From the NCBI RefSeq assembly GCF_001640805.2, contig NC_066835.1, positions 9,046,227 through 9,110,226 on the forward strand: a stretch of DNA of 64,000 bases. Reading direction: 5' to 3'. The DNA is from Lates calcarifer. Lineage: Eukaryota > Chordata > Actinopteri > Centropomidae. Under the pieces are notes generated by a model, which searched no databases, was not told the origin of the DNA, and saw only the letters and a program-made list of their open reading frames with translations. The position numbers were made by a program, and so were the translations under genes. Numbering within the stretch: position 1 is the stretch's first letter; every line of letters begins with the position of its first letter. This document shows, one piece after another, positions 60,896-64,000 of the stretch.

Positions 60896-63804
60896 CTATA
60901 GCACAAACACAACAGGGGAAAGACATGTTATATTTATGTACGTATGTAACTAACTTACAGTGTGCACAAAATTATGTTTATTATTTTTTTCTGATGGATT
61001 TTGAGCATGAATGTGCTTAATGTGTTTACATGTTTATCCCCCTCAACATGATTCTAACTACAAATGACATCCCTGCTATCCTATCTCCCAACGGATATAA
61101 ATTATACATTAAAAAAATGCAATGAAAACACATACAATGGCTGTTCAACACACATGGGTTCTCTGCTGTGTGGTGTTCAAATCTCGACTTAAGTCTATGT
61201 AATCTATCTCTAGCAGACAGCTCGATAAGGTATTACACATCAATGAATAGAAAGCAGGCTGGGAAAATATATTACATGGTGAATCTATAATGATGACAAT
61301 GATGAATACAGTGACACTATGCTATTTCCTACATGTACATGTTATCAGCACCCTACTGATAACCAAGGCTTGGCTGGTGACATACAATAAGACAAGCTGC
61401 AGGCTCATAAAACAATGACAAGGTTTTGGCCTTAATCCCTATCCAAGTCATTCTGGAGCAGAAAAATTGCTCTAAAAACTAAACCAGAACTGAATTCAGT
61501 GAAAATGCTGGTAAGAAAAAATACAGAATGTTTTGTCCAATACAACTTGTAACTGGGATATGGGTTTTTGAGGGCTGATACTGATACTTTTGTCTTGGAG
61601 CAGTTGGTAGCCAACATTGTGCTGATATTCAGCATCTCTGCATTCAACCATTCGATTGCCAATATTTTAATGACTCAGAGTTTTCCCCACCATTTTCCTC
61701 TTGGCAGGGTAGGAAAACCTCTGAAGTAATATTTAGAACGACAAGCAAAAATAAAGCTTGGTACTGAAACCAATACTAATGACATTCCTTCTGGGTTAGC
61801 AGCCACTCCATTTATTCAGCCGCAAAACCTGGGATATACAACTGTCTAAAAATGAAGGATGACTAAATTATATGCTTTATGAGTGGAACAACAACAAAAA
61901 AGCAACATATTTGCAGCTTTGGTTAAGGAACGACTTTTATTATATGAGAGGTGGATGACGTTAACTGGCTGATATCTGATTTTAATAACAGGCTAATATT
62001 ATATATCAGCGTGCCAGATTCATGTTCATTCATCATCGTTTGTAACAGAACTGAATGAAATAATGAATTCATGAGGGAGAAACAAATGGATTTGGGTAGT
62101 CTCCTAACTGAATTTTACATAAGCTTCTCCAACAGTGAGAGCAGCTTTTGTTTTGTCTCTCAAATCCAAATTCAAGCAGCATTGTGCTTTATCAGTGTGC
62201 ATCACTAGTGCCTGGTTTTGTGAGTCATGAACAAAATATTGTCCGGGAGTGAAGAGTGGGTTACAACCTGGCTCTGGAATGAGTGAACTGAGCACCTTCA
62301 ACTGGTCCACAGCTGGAGAAGCACTTATGAATGACCAATCTATTGAGATGCACATACGGTGCTATTTTTGTGGGAACTCAAGCTGTATCACAGAGAATAG
62401 GCTGTAGATGTGGCATGCTGGTTACCTTTTGGGTGGTATTTTTGTTGTTAGTCTTTTTTAACAATTCTATCTTGCACAGCAGGCTTCATCAACAGGAAGT
62501 TTTAGAGCATAGTATGTCAACAACAGTTTCTGCAAAATAATCTTCGTATTAAGTGCTGTCCCTGCCATTTAAAGCAAACCAATCCACAATTAAATATATA
62601 AAATAAAAGTTTATATGCAATGACTTTCCTTGTCTGTTTGTCTGTTTCTTGCTGAATGCTTTTCAAATTGAAATGTCCTCCAACAAATGGCTCTGCACTG
62701 GTGAGAAAAAACATTATAAACAACTATAACTTGTTTGCAATTGCTGTTATTCACTTAAATGCATAAACATTTTTAATGGGCCATAGTTTCAACAGACCAG
62801 AGACAGTCTGCTCCATAAATGTGTTTCTCTGCTCAGTACAATATGCTCTAAATGGTGGGTAAAGCCAATGAAAAGTAATGATTAAAACAAAAGAGATATT
62901 TAGTGGAAATATGAATCGTCAAATTTAAGCCTTGGCCAATGAAAGGAATTAAATGAGCCATGTGCAATGATTTTTCTTTCATGGTAAATCTCTGCTTGAG
63001 AGTGTAAGTGCAGTAATCAGTGAGTTAGACCATGTCTGTGTTTTACTGTTCGAACTAAAAACAACAAAGTATTGAGGAGGAATCACAGGTTCTTTTCCAG
63101 GATTGCAACAAGTGATGAACACTCATTTCATCCTTCCAAAACATACAAAACCAAACCAGCCAGTCATTAGACCAGCCAATAAAAACATAGCTAAGCTGAG
63201 CAGAGCAACATTTCAACACAAAGCAGAGAGAAAACATGGACATGGATACAACTTTCAACACATACACGGGGCACATGCCTAGACCTGAATCCATGAAAAT
63301 CAGGTTAACTTATATAACATCAAACGCAACAACAAGCAGTTAAAAATGCAGGTACTGGTCCCCCTTTTCCCCTGCAATTAACTCATCTGTGTTAAAAGTT
63401 CAGATCCTGAAGAGGGAAAGGGAGGGACGACAAGCCCCTCGAACGGGAAACATAAAGGTCATCAGGGAGTAATTCTACATCTCTTCACAAAGGTTATTGT
63501 GGACTATTTAAGTTGCATACCAAAACAATTACACATCATGTAGTAAGACAGGGGTCAAGAACATTGCGTTGTCAGGTCTTACAAACTGTCCAGCCAGGGG
63601 AGTCTGAGCTGTTCCCCTAGCGTGAGTATAACGCCACATGAAGTACAAGACTGGGCTCTCTGAGAAATGCAAAATGGTTGTGTGCCATGTTTTGCGATTA
63701 TATGCTCTAGAAAAGCACTGGGAATCACAGGGTAATTCAAGATTTACACTATCAAGATATTTTGCCAACTATATTACCTATCTGGAGTGTGCAAAATAAC
63801 AGCA
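60896..63804. other. Sequence upstream of the first visible acyl-CoA dehydrogenase exon
   Basis: Because the first visible exon starts with a splice acceptor, this is presumably intron of the same gene. No exon with a mitochondrial presequence was recognised. An open minus-strand frame at 62104-62340 follows an acceptor-like TTCTCCAG but matches no family I know. Confidence 0.6.
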
Positions 63805-64000
63805 TTCACTGATCAGCAACAACATTACAACCTGTGGCAACAGCATCAAACATACATCTGTGGGATGCGCCGGTACAAACCAGGTCCATGGACTCCCCAC
63901 CCTGCAACCCACAGGACCCAAGTACTGCCAATGTCCCAGTGCCATACACCACAGGTCACCCCCAGAGGTCCTGTGTCTATGCCCCCACGGGTAAGAGCCA
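63805..64000 (+). repeat. Teleost dispersed repeat, cut by window edge
   Basis: Starts CACTGATCAGCAACAACATT and continues with CAGGTCCATGGA, CCTGCAACCCACAGGACC and CCAGAGGTCCTGTGTC. I recognise this wording as a very common fish repeat whose other end carries similar GATCAGCCACAACATTA termini. Class is not certain from the fragment. Confidence 0.7.

Overview
The window is nuclear DNA from a teleost fish. It has short introns, AT-rich spacers full of (CA)n, (GA)n and (CTC)n microsatellites, several dispersed repeat families found across spiny-rayed fish genomes, and three vertebrate genes with spliced exons. No bacterial, viral or plasmid features, CRISPR arrays, rRNA or tRNA genes were recognised. 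Layout: (1) Positions 1-2232 are the 5' end of col1a2, the pro-alpha2 chain of type I collagen, on the minus strand. It has a canonical minus-strand promoter (TATA box 2256-2263, inverted CCAAT box 2309-2313), a 5' UTR with two three-codon upstream ORFs, the collagen 5' stem-loop around the start codon, and exon 1 encoding the signal peptide. Intron 1 runs off the left edge, and no triple-helix exon was found in the window. (2) About 2.3-47.9 kb is a gene-free spacer of about 46 kb. It holds only microsatellites, mobile-element relics and a few candidate regulatory motifs; open frames in it look like chance or low complexity. (3) 48072-49086 is bet1 on the plus strand. All four coding exons are intact and encode a 112-residue Golgi/ER SNARE. 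(4) 49.84-60.9 kb is an acyl-CoA dehydrogenase gene on the minus strand. Eight coding exons are visible, giving 367 residues plus the stop. The N-terminal exon or exons, including any targeting peptide, lie beyond 64 kb or were not recognised. (5) The right end, from about 63.8 kb, enters a dispersed fish repeat cut by the window edge. Relations: col1a2 and bet1 are divergent neighbours, as in mammals (COL1A2/BET1 on human 7q21.3), so the block is old. The acyl-CoA dehydrogenase is tail-to-tail with bet1, with roughly 100 bp between the predicted poly(A) sites. The three genes do unrelated jobs (matrix collagen, vesicle fusion, acyl-CoA oxidation), though collagen export uses the ER-Golgi route where BET1 acts. 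No previously undescribed system is evident. The best signals are the conserved col1a2 5' stem-loop with its tandem upstream ORFs, the long regulatory-style spacer, a long imperfect hairpin in an acyl-CoA dehydrogenase intron, and a fold-back repeat near 45.5 kb.
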